Positions 27,080-35,650 of a DNA stretch of 57,835 bases are shown in pieces. This DNA is from Rhodococcus sp. IEGM 1379 (GTDB lineage Bacteria; Actinomycetota; Actinomycetes; Mycobacteriales; Mycobacteriaceae). Every line of letters begins with the position of its first letter. Position 1 is the stretch's first letter. Position numbers and translations under genes: made by a program. Under the pieces are notes generated by a model, which had not been told where the DNA came from, made no database searches, and saw only the letters and a program-made list of their open reading frames with translations. Where the stretch lies: the NCBI RefSeq assembly GCF_030056815.1, contig NZ_JASHKR010000029.1, positions 1 through 57,835 of the forward strand, in the 5' to 3' direction.

Positions 27080-28537
27080 CTATTCGTACTGTTTGTTCTG
27101 CTTGGCGTAGTACTGGATCGTTGGTGATGTTGGCTTCTCGAAGCGAACCGTGACGGGATATCGATGCTTTGGATACTTCGATAGAAGCTCTTCCTCTGAT
27201 TCGTATTCACGCAGGTCGCTCATGCTACTTTTCGCGCGCGCACCGAATTCTGTCGAGCTGTTGGTTTTCTTCGATTTTTCCGTGGAACTAGTCAGGGGCA
27301 CACCTGGTCCTCGAATCATTCTCTTTATTGATTCCGGGATTTTCGGGCGTTCGTCTGCGGAAGAATCTATTATCTCTACTGCTTGACGTATCCCTTCACG
27401 CTGTCTGTCGGATAGGGAGTTAAACCAATCGACTGTATCGGATGGGTAGTAGTCATAAGTAGGTGGCTCAGTGGTCTCGTCTACATCGTCCAGATGGATT
27501 TGATTCCTCGGTTGTTCGTGTGAGTGCTTCTTGGTATTTCGATGTTTCCAAATATCCTTTCTGTTGTTCACTATGGAGCGCATATAGTACGAGTTTCTGT
27601 GCTTTGGATCTATTTCAGATTTCAACATCTGAGAGTACTTCTCCATCGCATCAGAGAAAATCATTTCGTGAGTTTCCCCCGGTTCTAGCGGTCGGTTGTA
27701 AGCCCACTTGCGGACTTCATCCATAAATACCTGGTGAACGTCCAAATTGGTTCTACACTCGTCACGGCAGACAGAACTTGTTACCTTGGTTACCTGACTG
27801 TATCGAGTATATTTCATCTTCGGCTTCTTGCGCTTTAGATGGTGCTTGCTTCCCGACACCCAGAAGTCGTAGTCGGCAGGGTCGGGATTGGATTCATAGA
27901 GAATTTCCCTGCATCTGTTCTGCACTGAAAGTCTGCGCGTATGAATCTGCTGGTCGGATTCCAAAGGGAAGCTTTTGCGTAGATTTTCGAACAGAGTGAT
28001 CGTTCTCGGACTTGCATTGTAGTCAACGAAGCTGTCAATTGTGACTTGCTCCGTATTGTTGAAATCTGTGTGTTGGAATTGAGCAGTTTTCTCGTGGAAC
28101 TGTTTAGATTCAATTCCCCGAGTATCATCAGTTTCAGTATGATCGCGATAGTCGCTGGTTGAATGCACAGTTGGCATACTGGGGTGTTCTGCAAACCTGA
28201 TGTATGGGTTTGCAGCATGCCTGTAGTCAGAACCACGGCAAGCAGCAGCATTGGCAAAGCCCAGATGAAGCACAACGGATGAAAGGCTTGATGCAATCCA
28301 TTCATCTACCTCATTGTCATTATTTGGTAGATTTTTGAGAGCAGCAGTATTCGCAGCCTCCAATCGATCTAGAAAATCCTGATGCAACCTGCTATCGTAA
28401 TCGTGTTCACCTTCGTACGTAAATCGATAAGCAATTCTGATCCAAGTTACATGATCTTTGAGTTTAGTTATTGCACGGTTCGTGTTGAACGATCCATCAT
28501 CCCAAAAGTTGGGGGTAAAGATATCAATATTATTCAT
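27080..28537 (-). CDS. Large satellite protein of unknown function
   Basis: A 485-residue protein with an ideal start (AGGAG eight bases before ATG 28,537). The N-terminal third is helical and acidic; residues about 230-260 are Lys/His-rich (HHLKRKKPKMKYTRY); about 270-290 has two Cys (VCRDEC). Residues about 320-400 (RNSYYMRSIVNNRKDIWKHR, then a spacer and SLSDRQREGIRQAVEI) weakly recall sigma-factor region 2 and region 4. It occupies the place where other satellites keep replication and regulation genes, and no other replication gene is visible, so initiator or transcription factor roles are both possible. Not identified. Confidence 0.6.
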   Translation of the reverse strand: MNNIDIFTPNFWDDGSFNTNRAITKLKDHVTWIRIAYRFTYEGEHDYDSRLHQDFLDRLEAANTAALKNLPNNDNEVDEWIASSLSSVVLHLGFANAAACRGSDYRHAANPYIRFAEHPSMPTVHSTSDYRDHTETDDTRGIESKQFHEKTAQFQHTDFNNTEQVTIDSFVDYNASPRTITLFENLRKSFPLESDQQIHTRRLSVQNRCREILYESNPDPADYDFWVSGSKHHLKRKKPKMKYTRYSQVTKVTSSVCRDECRTNLDVHQVFMDEVRKWAYNRPLEPGETHEMIFSDAMEKYSQMLKSEIDPKHRNSYYMRSIVNNRKDIWKHRNTKKHSHEQPRNQIHLDDVDETTEPPTYDYYPSDTVDWFNSLSDRQREGIRQAVEIIDSSADERPKIPESIKRMIRGPGVPLTSSTEKSKKTNSSTEFGARAKSSMSDLREYESEEELLSKYPKHRYPVTVRFEKPTSPTIQYYAKQNKQYE

Positions 28538-28563
28538 TCTATTTTTCTCCTATTAGTATAATA

Positions 28564-28605
28564 AAAAGACCATACTGGCTAGTAGTCCAGGATGGTCTTT
28601 TTTCT
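28564..28605. terminator. Bidirectional hairpin upstream of the 485-residue protein gene
   Basis: AAAAAGACCAT pairs with ATGGTCTTTTTT around an inner CTGG/CCAG stem. A T-run is present on both strands, so it can terminate in both directions. It lies 27 bases upstream of the minus-strand gene, with a TATACT-like box between them at about 28,550, and insulates that gene from the region to its right. Confidence 0.75.
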
Positions 28606-29760
28606 TTCTACTACACTAATAGAAAAACTATGTAAGAATTCTCCAATCGCTACTAGACGAGGTGATTTGATCTAATGAACAGTCTACCAAAACGCGCACC
28701 TTTGTGCAACTTATCCGAGATTCACCACAGGGCATGACAGGGTCGTGCTGATGGGTGGAGTCGTTGAAGCTAGGGTTCACGTTTCCATATCAGCGAATAG
28801 AATGCAAATGCGCATATAACCTTATCTGATATTGATCCAGAGTATTAGTCGGCAGCAAAGACGGATAAGGTTAAACGAGTTTTATCCGTAGAACCGGGTA
28901 GGGCTGGGGTCAAGTGCAAGCACGCAAAACCGCAGGTAGGAACTGTGTGGCAGCAATCGACAGTGCAGCTCAGCAGGGCGGTACTCGCTAGAACCAGCAG
29001 GGAAACGAGACTGCAACCCCATTTGCGCTCAGCTCTGGTTAGGTCGTGTCTGATGAGTCTGGCTACGCAGAACCCGGCTGTAACGAGTTCTAGCGATCAG
29101 CCGATTACAGGGTGAACCAGTCAAAACGCTCGTTTTGCCTGTAGCGAGAGGATGCAGGGTGAACTCGATGTCCGATGTGTGGAACACGAGACGTCCCGCT
29201 GTTTGGTAGGTGCAGCAGTGCTATGTCTAGGGATCGTCGTAGTGCTTGCTGCAACAGGGGTGCTGCAACGCCAACGGCCACTAGTCGGTTCCGAAGACTG
29301 TTTCGTCTCCGCAAATGACTCGGATGCGGGTATGTGGAAAATCTAGCCTATTGAAATCTCCACACACCCGCTCATTTAGCTAGGAATACATGCCTTCACC
29401 GAAATTTACCAGGAATGCAAAAATCATCCCGAATGGATACAGTATTGCGTTTACAATATCAATGGACATATTGCACCATTTTCTGTAGTTGGTTTACGTG
29501 ACTCGCTGAGGCTAGCATGAAGCCCTATTCTGCAAGTGCCTTTCGGCTAAGTTTGCATTGACCAGTTCTGAGAGTTTGGGGAGCCTTGCATCCTTGCTCC
29601 TGCGGCGCTATCCAGTATCGATGTCAAGTATTAGTCCTCGGCACTGTGCAGCAGTCCCAGCTAGACGTAGTTGATTAGTTTAGCTAAGCAGAATCAGGTT
29701 GTAACGAGTTGATCGAACCAACCGATAGGTCTGAAAACCGGACAAATCGAGAGGTCAACA
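28606..29760. other. Long non-coding region of the satellite, with short repeats
   Basis: About 1.15 kb without a convincing gene. It contains four TTATCYG sites (near 28,706, 28,821, 28,861 on the reverse strand and 28,879), two of them forming an AACCTTATC/GATAAGGTT inverted repeat. It also has imperfect direct repeats: AGTATTAGTC near 28,842 and 29,624, and GCAGAAYCMGGYTGTAACGA near 29,067 and 29,688. A 64-codon ORF at 29,152-29,346 with one hydrophobic stretch has no proper ribosome site. Candidate replication origin or regulatory region; not proven. Confidence 0.45.
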
Positions 29761-30048
29761 ATGGGGCAGAAGTGTAAGGGATGCATGGGCACGTATCTGC
29801 TGGCTGATGGATATTGCAAGGACTGCAACAGGAAGAACATGAACGTCATGCGCGATGACACGGTCGATCCGAGAGTCTTGTTGCTGCTGGGTCTCGTCGT
29901 GGTGATCGGACTCGTCATCTGGTTCTTCGTTGCATTCAGCGATGCGATCCTGACGGCGATGGGTGCGATTGGATTGATCGCGATTGGCATCTGCGTACTG
30001 CTGGTGCCATTTGTCCTTGCAGCACTGTTGTTCAAAGCAGGGAAGTAG
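29761..30048 (+). CDS. Small zinc-ribbon membrane protein
   Basis: A 95-residue protein with AGAGG seven bases before ATG 29,761. The N terminus carries CKGCMGTYLLADGYCKDCNRK, a CxxC...CxxC zinc ribbon. Two membrane helices follow: VLLLLGLVVVIGLVIWFFVA and LTAMGAIGLIAIGICVLLVP. Proteins of this plan occur in actinobacteria and their phages, without known function. In a satellite it could act at the membrane, for example in superinfection exclusion, but nothing in the sequence decides this. Confidence 0.7.
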   Translation: MGQKCKGCMGTYLLADGYCKDCNRKNMNVMRDDTVDPRVLLLLGLVVVIGLVIWFFVAFSDAILTAMGAIGLIAIGICVLLVPFVLAALLFKAGK

Positions 30049-30055
30049 CAGAAAA

Positions 30056-30136
30056 TGGTATAATAGGTATACGCGAATAGCCTACCTAGAATAAGAGATG
30101 CACCTGAAAGACAAAATTCTCTCAGGTGTATTTTTC
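30056..30136 (+). ncRNA. Candidate short RNA unit 1
   Basis: An extended -10 promoter TGGTATAAT (hexamer 30,059-30,064) is followed after about 35 bases by a terminator-like hairpin (CACCTGA at 30,101-30,107 with TCAGGTG at 30,122-30,128) and ATTTTTCT. The predicted transcript is about 65 nt and has no ORF. Inferred from promoter and terminator only. Confidence 0.4.
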
Positions 30137-30203
30137 TGTCCAAAGTCGGCGGTAGAGTGTCAAATTGCAGCACCGCCTATAAACATTAAATGCAGCGTCA
30201 AGT

Positions 30204-30330
30204 ATGGTATAATAGATAAAGAGACTCAGCCTTTGGTAGGATATCTGTTTCTCGCAGAGTAAGTGTTATTCATTGTATTTTCTCCTCTGTCCTCGTGCCG
30301 CATTCATGCGGCACGAGGGCCTTTCTATTT
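30204..30330 (+). ncRNA. Candidate short RNA unit 2
   Basis: A second TGGTATAATAG promoter (hexamer 30,208-30,213) is followed after about 80 bases by a very strong hairpin (CCTCGTGCCGCA at 30,291-30,302 with TGCGGCACGAGG) and CCTTTCTATTT. The predicted transcript is about 110 nt. It has no ORF of note. It could be a regulatory RNA, or the leader of a readthrough transcript into the HNH and terminase genes. Confidence 0.42.
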
Positions 30331-30363
30331 ATGAGCTTATAATGAAACGTAAACGGAAAAAGG

Positions 30364-30417
30364 TGTTATAATAGAATGAGTCACTACAATTAAGTGACTA
30401 GATAACTAGTTGAAATT
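30364..30417 (+). promoter_or_regulatory. Promoter and leader hairpin of the HNH-packaging operon
   Basis: A third extended -10 box (TGTTATAATAG, hexamer 30,367-30,372) resembles those at 30,059 and 30,208. The leader contains AGTCACT (30,379-30,385) and AGTGACT (30,393-30,399), a perfect 7-bp stem, then CTAG-4-CTAG. No clear Shine-Dalgarno precedes the HNH start. No TTGACA-like -35 is seen at any of the three boxes. Confidence 0.55.
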
Positions 30418-30816
30418 ATGAAATATAGCAAAGAATTAGAGTATGCAGTAGATGAGCTAGGTTGTTGGATTTTCGCCGGGTGCAAGGACAAGAGCGGCTA
30501 CGGAATTATCACCTATAAAACAAAGAACTACAGAGCGCACCGTTACATGTTCCTGAAGCATAAAGGGAAGATAGCAGATGGTCTAGTCATTCGGCATACA
30601 TGCAACACGCCAAGCTGCATTAATCCGAATCATCTTCTGCTAGGTACGCAGGCACAGAACATGCAGGACAAAGTTGAATCAAAGATTCGATACTGCGCCG
30701 GTGGACATCAACTGACATACAGCAATAGCTATAAATGGAACAATAGATTGATATGCAAGATTTGTAAGGCAAAGATATCTGCCCGAGTTGGCAGCAGTAG
30801 AAAAGGAGAACAATAA
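30418..30816 (+). CDS. HNH endonuclease
   Basis: A 132-residue protein of the HNH_3 kind: YRAHRYMFLKHKGKI, then VIRHTCNTPSCINPNHLLLG with the catalytic His and the zinc-type Cys, and NMQDK. The C-terminal part adds a second Cys/His cluster (RYCAGGHQ, ICKICKAK). HNH proteins just upstream of terminase genes assist cos cleavage in many HK97-type phages, so cos packaging is likely here and the cos site may lie nearby. It ends overlapping the next small gene (TAATG). Confidence 0.85.
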   Translation: MKYSKELEYAVDELGCWIFAGCKDKSGYGIITYKTKNYRAHRYMFLKHKGKIADGLVIRHTCNTPSCINPNHLLLGTQAQNMQDKVESKIRYCAGGHQLTYSNSYKWNNRLICKICKAKISARVGSSRKGEQ

Positions 30817-30962
30817 TGAATAAAGTACAGGTAATTAGAGTTGCAGCTGGAACGATTGCATTCGAGTGCAGAACAAGAATTCAAGCAGATAAATGGGTTG
30901 AAGCTAGGAGGCAACTAGCGGGACATGATCCAAGTATGTATGACATTCAAGACGTTGATTGA
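30816..30962 (+). CDS. 48-residue satellite protein
   Basis: An ORF from ATG 30,816 overlapping the HNH stop, with AAAAGGAG eight bases upstream. It reads MNKVQVIRVAAGTIAFECRT onward and ends SMYDIQDVD. It is small, mixed alpha/beta and has no known domain. Its Shine-Dalgarno and the TAATG overlap make translation likely. Too short for most gene callers. Confidence 0.6.
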   Translation: MNKVQVIRVAAGTIAFECRTRIQADKWVEARRQLAGHDPSMYDIQDVD

Positions 30963-31122
30963 AGCTGATGGTTGCAGAAAGTTGATATAGGTATTCCGTT
31001 CAGCCTTCTGCGCTTAAGCGAAACGCAGCAGTTCTATACTTAATTTTCAAAACATCGGTACGAGTTCAGTCACGTATCAAACGAAACATAGTTAATTAGC
31101 AAAAGGAAAGGATTTGAATTGA

Positions 31123-31563
31123 TTGGCAAAGTATGAACGTGAGGAAAGAAGAACCTTCGCAGAACTGGCAGGTGACGTAGGACTGGCGAAGGCGAAGCGA
31201 GAACTTGGATACCCAGAGAGTTGGGCAACAGGCAAGAAGTGGTGCGAAGAGTTCGGCATCGAAATAGAGATTGATGCACTGAAAAGTAAAGCAGCACAGT
31301 ACAACTCGTTTTACGAAGAGACTGAACTACGTATCGCGCAGCAGGATGCACTAGCGCGTGGTCTCGAGCTGTTGGAAGACCCGAAGCTGACACCAGCCGA
31401 GTACGACAAGATCGTCAGCGGGTTGAAGAAAGCTACCGACAGCATCCAGCTGCTTCGTGGCAAGGCAACCAGTCGCAGCAGCACACAAGAGGACTCGCTC
31501 GAAGTTGATGTGATCAAGCTGTACGACGATTGGAAGGCCGGCAACGCCGGCGGTTCGGCATGA
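31123..31563 (+). CDS. terS: Terminase small subunit
   Basis: A 146-residue protein with an N-terminal helix-turn-helix-like part (RTFAELAGDVGLAKAKRELGYPE), a central helical oligomerisation region and an acidic C terminus, directly upstream of TerL as is usual. TerS recognises the packaging site on DNA and regulates the TerL motor. The start is TTG 31,123 with AAAGGAAAGGA upstream at slightly long spacing. It overlaps TerL by four bases (ATGA). A satellite-specific TerS would direct packaging to the satellite genome. Confidence 0.8.
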   Translation: MAKYEREERRTFAELAGDVGLAKAKRELGYPESWATGKKWCEEFGIEIEIDALKSKAAQYNSFYEETELRIAQQDALARGLELLEDPKLTPAEYDKIVSGLKKATDSIQLLRGKATSRSSTQEDSLEVDVIKLYDDWKAGNAGGSA

Positions 31564-33632
31564 AAGTCACCGAGTACCTAGACAATATCCCCATTGAACT
31601 GTTATCTACTTCCAACGGTCGCAAGCTCGTAACCAGGGATGATCCGATGTTGTTCGCGATTGTCTACCTGATCGATCACTTGAAGTTCGAGCAAGACGAA
31701 CCATCACTGTCAGAGTTCCACATCGCACTAGCCGAGTACGGCAAGAGCTGGATCACCGATGATGCAAGCAAAGACTGCTTCATCGCACCTCGAAGTGCAG
31801 GCAAGACAACTTGGTTGTTCCTGATCCTCACACTCTGGGCAGCAGCACACGAACACTTGAAGTTCATCGCAGCATTCAGCGACTCGGCATCTCAGGCTAC
31901 GCAGCACTTGCAGACGTTCAAACATGAGCTGGACAGCAACGAGCTGCTTCGCAAGGATTACCCAGAGTTGTGCAAGCCGCTGATGGGCAACAACGTGAAG
32001 CGTCACATTGCTCAGTCGAACGAACAGATCCAGCAGTCGAACGGATTCAGCTTCTCGGCTAAGGGCATCGACGCAAAAGCGCTGGGCATGAAGATCGGCA
32101 ACCGCAGACCTGATCTGTTGCTGCTCGATGACATCGAACCACCCGAAGCGAACTACTCAGCACTCGAGGTTGCGAAGCGATTGGGGACTGTGCTCAACAG
32201 TGTCTTTCCTCTGAGCATTAAGGCAAGGGTTGCGATCATCGGTACTACTACGATGAGCAATAGCATTATCGATCAGCTCAGAAAAGTCGGTGAAGCACGG
32301 TTGGCGTGGCAGAATGAGCTAGAGAAATCGTTACACTTGAATCAGGATTCAAACGCGTCTGATGAGCATCTGAAGCGACATCGATTGTCAACTCAAGTAC
32401 CGATAATTAATAATTATGTAAGTCTGGATAAGGGTACCCTAAATGATGCTGATCTTCGTATTGGTAGCTCAGATGCAGCAGAATCGATTGACCTACCTTT
32501 TGGTCGTCCGCTAACTGAAAAGGGTGCAAAGTTCGGCAGCTCGGAAACTGGCGGTTGTTTTCCGGTGTGTTCAGATATTGAATCGGATAGCTCTATTGAT
32601 GATTTGTCAACCGACATAGATTCAACCATTGATAGGGAAGATGGATTTATTAGCGAGCCTGTTAAGAATCTGGTTTGTAACGATCCTCGAGAATGCTTGA
32701 TTTCGGCGCAGAAAAGTGATGTTAAATCAGATGGGTGGGAAACCGCTACATCGACACCATTAAGCCGGGTATCAAATTTTGATAATTCAGAATCGTTGCA
32801 GTCGAGACAAAACGCAGAACTAGAAAAACTGATGGGAAAGCCTCAACCAGCACTGCAAGAGTTCGACCAGCAGAACATCATCGAACCAACAGACTTCTAC
32901 GAGTCACTTGACCAGGCATTGCGCTGGGTGATTGACGAACAGATCAAGGTTCACTACTTCCCTGCAATCGTGGTTGATTCTGCCGGTACAGAGCGTTCAC
33001 TGTGGCCTGAGTTCTGGTCTTTGAACTATCTGAACAGCATCAGGCATACCAGAAATTTCTATATGAATTATCTGAACAAGCCGACAAGTCTCGATGCTGC
33101 ATATTGGTCTGAGTCAGATATTCCCATTGCACAGCTCGAAAGCTATCGATACACGCTGATCAGTGTCGATCCTGCTATCAAGACAAAAGCAGCAAATGAC
33201 TACACAGGGATTGTGGTTGTCTCATTCGGGGATGACGGAAAATGCTACGTTCGTCATGCTGAGCAGCTGCGCATTGTCTCTACCGAGCTGAAGCAGAAGA
33301 TCAGTGATCTGATAGAGAAGTTCGATGCAAAGCTTGTCTATTGCGAAGTGAACCAGGGTGGTGACCTATGGCGATCAGTCTTCGATGGAATCCCCGCGAA
33401 ATTCAGAACTGTGCATCAGACAGAGAAGAAAGAACTTCGAGCAGCAAGAGTGCTGGACTACTACAAGAAGAATCTAGTATTCCATACGAAGAACTTTGCT
33501 GATCTAGAAGAACAGATGTTTGCCTTTCCGAAGGTGCCGCATGATGACATTCTCGATGCTATGGCAACAGGTGTTCACTATTTTCTCGGCAACAGTCAGA
33601 AGTCAACTGCACGCAAGCGAAGTTACATATAA
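31560..33632 (+). CDS. terL: Terminase large subunit with an unusual inserted segment
   Basis: A 690-residue packaging motor; most relatives have about 450-550 residues. The ATPase part shows FIAPRSAGKTTWLFL (Walker A, near residue 75) and RPDLLLLDDIEPPE (Walker B, near 190). The nuclease part shows ISVDPAIKTKAANDYTG near 540, VYCEVNQGGDLW near 600 and PHDDILDAMATG near 660. Between them, residues about 255-430 (roughly 32,320-32,850) are a Ser/Asp-rich, apparently disordered insert of lower GC content. It does not look like an intein. Start by ATGA overlap with terS. Confidence 0.88.
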   Translation: MKVTEYLDNIPIELLSTSNGRKLVTRDDPMLFAIVYLIDHLKFEQDEPSLSEFHIALAEYGKSWITDDASKDCFIAPRSAGKTTWLFLILTLWAAAHEHLKFIAAFSDSASQATQHLQTFKHELDSNELLRKDYPELCKPLMGNNVKRHIAQSNEQIQQSNGFSFSAKGIDAKALGMKIGNRRPDLLLLDDIEPPEANYSALEVAKRLGTVLNSVFPLSIKARVAIIGTTTMSNSIIDQLRKVGEARLAWQNELEKSLHLNQDSNASDEHLKRHRLSTQVPIINNYVSLDKGTLNDADLRIGSSDAAESIDLPFGRPLTEKGAKFGSSETGGCFPVCSDIESDSSIDDLSTDIDSTIDREDGFISEPVKNLVCNDPRECLISAQKSDVKSDGWETATSTPLSRVSNFDNSESLQSRQNAELEKLMGKPQPALQEFDQQNIIEPTDFYESLDQALRWVIDEQIKVHYFPAIVVDSAGTERSLWPEFWSLNYLNSIRHTRNFYMNYLNKPTSLDAAYWSESDIPIAQLESYRYTLISVDPAIKTKAANDYTGIVVVSFGDDGKCYVRHAEQLRIVSTELKQKISDLIEKFDAKLVYCEVNQGGDLWRSVFDGIPAKFRTVHQTEKKELRAARVLDYYKKNLVFHTKNFADLEEQMFAFPKVPHDDILDAMATGVHYFLGNSQKSTARKRSYI

Positions 33633-33677
33633 GAATGATATTATCAATACAATGAAAAGGAGTTATATAGCAAAAAC

Positions 33678-35054
33678 ATGAATTTAGAAGACAACTTGGT
33701 TGAGTACAACCTCGAGAACGATCTGGCTTTAGCCGTACAGACAATTCTCGACCGACAACAAGAGTACGAAAAGGCTGAAAAGTATTACAAGGGTGAAGTT
33801 GACGAGGTATTCGCGTCACCTTCGGTTCGCAGAGCACTGAGCAAGATCGGTTCTGATTTCCGTATCAACTTCGCTGCAATGCCGGTCGATGCCGTTGCAG
33901 CACGCCTCGAGATTGATGCGGTGAAATCTGTATCTGCTGACGGTGCAGACGTGCTCGATGCAGTGTTCGAGGACGCAGAGCTGGAACTAGAGCTGAAACG
34001 CACGTTCAAGAACGCTCTGATGTTCGGTGATGCCTACATGTTCGTGTGGCCTGACAGTTCAGGCTCAGTGCAGGCGTACTACAACAGCCCGAAAAGCACT
34101 GTCGTTCTTTACGATCCAGAAAATCCACGTGTTGCAGCAGTCGCAGCAAAGGTCTGGGTTGTGCCAGTAGCGGGGGAGACCAGACACAGGGTCAACCTGT
34201 ACTACGCAGATGCGATCTACAAGTTCATCAGCACAGCGCAACGTCTGCCGATGACAGTGCAAGCAACGGACTTCGCTCCGTACCTCGATGCAGACACGGA
34301 CGAAGCCGGGTACGTGCAGAACCCATACGGACAGATTCCGATCTTCCACGTTGCAACGGATCGTCCGTTCGGCACTCCCGAGCACAAAGCTGCATACGGA
34401 CCCCAGGACATCATCAACAAGCTGGTGATCACACAAATGGCATCAGTGGAGCACTACGGCTTTCCGACGCGTTACGTGCTCTCTGAGAACCACGCGAACG
34501 TAGCCAACGACTTCGATGATGACGACGATTCCGCAGACCTGAGCGGAAATCCAGGCGACCTGTGGATGCTGACGAACACCAAGCAGGTCGGACAGTTCGA
34601 TGCAGCGAAGCCGGATACCTATCTGGCTCCGTACAAGGAATACATCAGAACTATGGCAAGTGTGACGAGCACTCCGCTGCACTACTTCGAGAACACGCAG
34701 ACGAATGTCTCTGGTGAGGCTCTACGTGCCAGCGAAGCAGCTTTGATCAAGAAGGTACGAGACAGACAACTGTCGTTCGGTACTGCCATTCGATCAATGT
34801 TCGTGTTTATCTTGAAGCTGCACGGAATCAAGTCAGACGTGCAGTTGCACTGGGTGCAACCTGAGTCGATTGACGATAAAGAACGATGGGAAGTCGCTTA
34901 CAAAAAGGTCCAGGCCGGCCTACCTGTTAAGCAGATGTTGATTGAACAGGGTTACGACACTCAGATTGTAGAAAGCTGGGATTTGCCGGTACTGAATCCG
35001 CAGACGAACCAGTTAGAACAAAATACAGAAAATGAAGGAGATTTAGCAGCATGA
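33678..35054 (+). CDS. Portal protein (SPP1 gp6-like)
   Basis: A 458-residue protein of the Phage_prot_Gp6 portal family. It forms the dodecameric ring through which DNA enters the head. Matching segments are FRINFAAMPVDAVAARL near residue 60, the wing region with NPYGQIPIFHVAT near 215, and SSLTPLHYF-like SVTSTPLHYFENTQTNVSGEALRASEA near 330. ATG 33,678 lies 15 bases after AAGGAG, longer than usual, but no closer in-frame start exists. Ends by overlapping the scaffold-like gene. Confidence 0.9.
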   Translation: MNLEDNLVEYNLENDLALAVQTILDRQQEYEKAEKYYKGEVDEVFASPSVRRALSKIGSDFRINFAAMPVDAVAARLEIDAVKSVSADGADVLDAVFEDAELELELKRTFKNALMFGDAYMFVWPDSSGSVQAYYNSPKSTVVLYDPENPRVAAVAAKVWVVPVAGETRHRVNLYYADAIYKFISTAQRLPMTVQATDFAPYLDADTDEAGYVQNPYGQIPIFHVATDRPFGTPEHKAAYGPQDIINKLVITQMASVEHYGFPTRYVLSENHANVANDFDDDDDSADLSGNPGDLWMLTNTKQVGQFDAAKPDTYLAPYKEYIRTMASVTSTPLHYFENTQTNVSGEALRASEAALIKKVRDRQLSFGTAIRSMFVFILKLHGIKSDVQLHWVQPESIDDKERWEVAYKKVQAGLPVKQMLIEQGYDTQIVESWDLPVLNPQTNQLEQNTENEGDLAA

Positions 35055-35488
35055 CAGAACAAGATAATGAACAGAGCGAAACAGTGAACGAGCTAGAGCA
35101 GATTCGAGTTGCATTGAAGAACGCAAACAGTGAGTCTGCTGCACATCGACATACGGTGAAAGAACTAGAACAGCAGCTTGCTGCTCTTTCCGAAGCTACG
35201 GACAGGTTCAAGTCGCAATCGATGAACTCGCAGATCAGCTCTGTGCTCGAACGAAATGGGATAAAGAATCCGAAGGTTGCCAACCTGTTTGATCGAGAAA
35301 AAGTCTCGTTGGACGATGATGGAAACCTGATGGGTGCAGACGAGCAAATCGAACAGATCAGAACCGAGTTTCCCGAATTGTTCGTAACTCGGGAGCAGAA
35401 GATTCCTAATGTGGACGCAGCTGATCAGCTAGCAGCGAAACGACCTCTGACTAGTGCAGAACGACTATTGAAGCGAAACGATCACTAA
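35051..35488 (+). CDS. Scaffold-like capsid assembly protein
   Basis: A 145-residue, highly charged protein from ATG 35,051, overlapping the portal stop (ATGA). The N-terminal half is a predicted coiled coil (NELEQIRVALKNANSESAAH, VKELEQQLAAL); the C terminus is basic (SAERLLKRNDH). Position between portal and major capsid protein, length and composition fit phage scaffolding proteins, which guide head assembly and are lost on maturation. Calling it scaffold rests on this context. Confidence 0.75.
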   Translation: MTEQDNEQSETVNELEQIRVALKNANSESAAHRHTVKELEQQLAALSEATDRFKSQSMNSQISSVLERNGIKNPKVANLFDREKVSLDDDGNLMGADEQIEQIRTEFPELFVTREQKIPNVDAADQLAAKRPLTSAERLLKRNDH

Positions 35489-35530
35489 CCCTATCTATCG
35501 ATTTAGTCTTCGAAGAGAAATGGCAAGAAT

Positions 35531-35650
35531 ATGGTAAAATAGAAGTAATAAGAACCGAGATGGAACTTTAACCTGAGTGTTTCCGAGATGGAAAATGGGT
35601 ACAGCCTAACGAGCTATAAACGAAATTCATAAGAAAAGAAGTGCATTAAC
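35531..35650 (+). promoter_or_regulatory. Promoter and leader of the major capsid gene
   Basis: ATGGTAAAATAG (hexamer 35,535-35,540) resembles the three extended -10 boxes at 30.0-30.4 kb. The leader contains a direct repeat CCGAGATGGA at 35,555-35,564 and 35,583-35,592. It ends in AGAAAAGAAG just before a non-canonical start codon. A separate promoter would allow the high capsid dose needed. Confidence 0.45.

Noticed and set aside
29152-29346. 64-codon ORF with one hydrophobic stretch
   Set aside because: Its AGAGG is only one base from the ATG, and composition outside the stretch is not protein-like. Kept as part of the non-coding block.
32320-32850. Intein in the terminase large subunit
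   Set aside because: No Cys/Ser/Thr-led splicing block, no HINT-like motifs, no terminal His-Asn and no homing endonuclease motif; the segment is simply Ser/Asp-rich.
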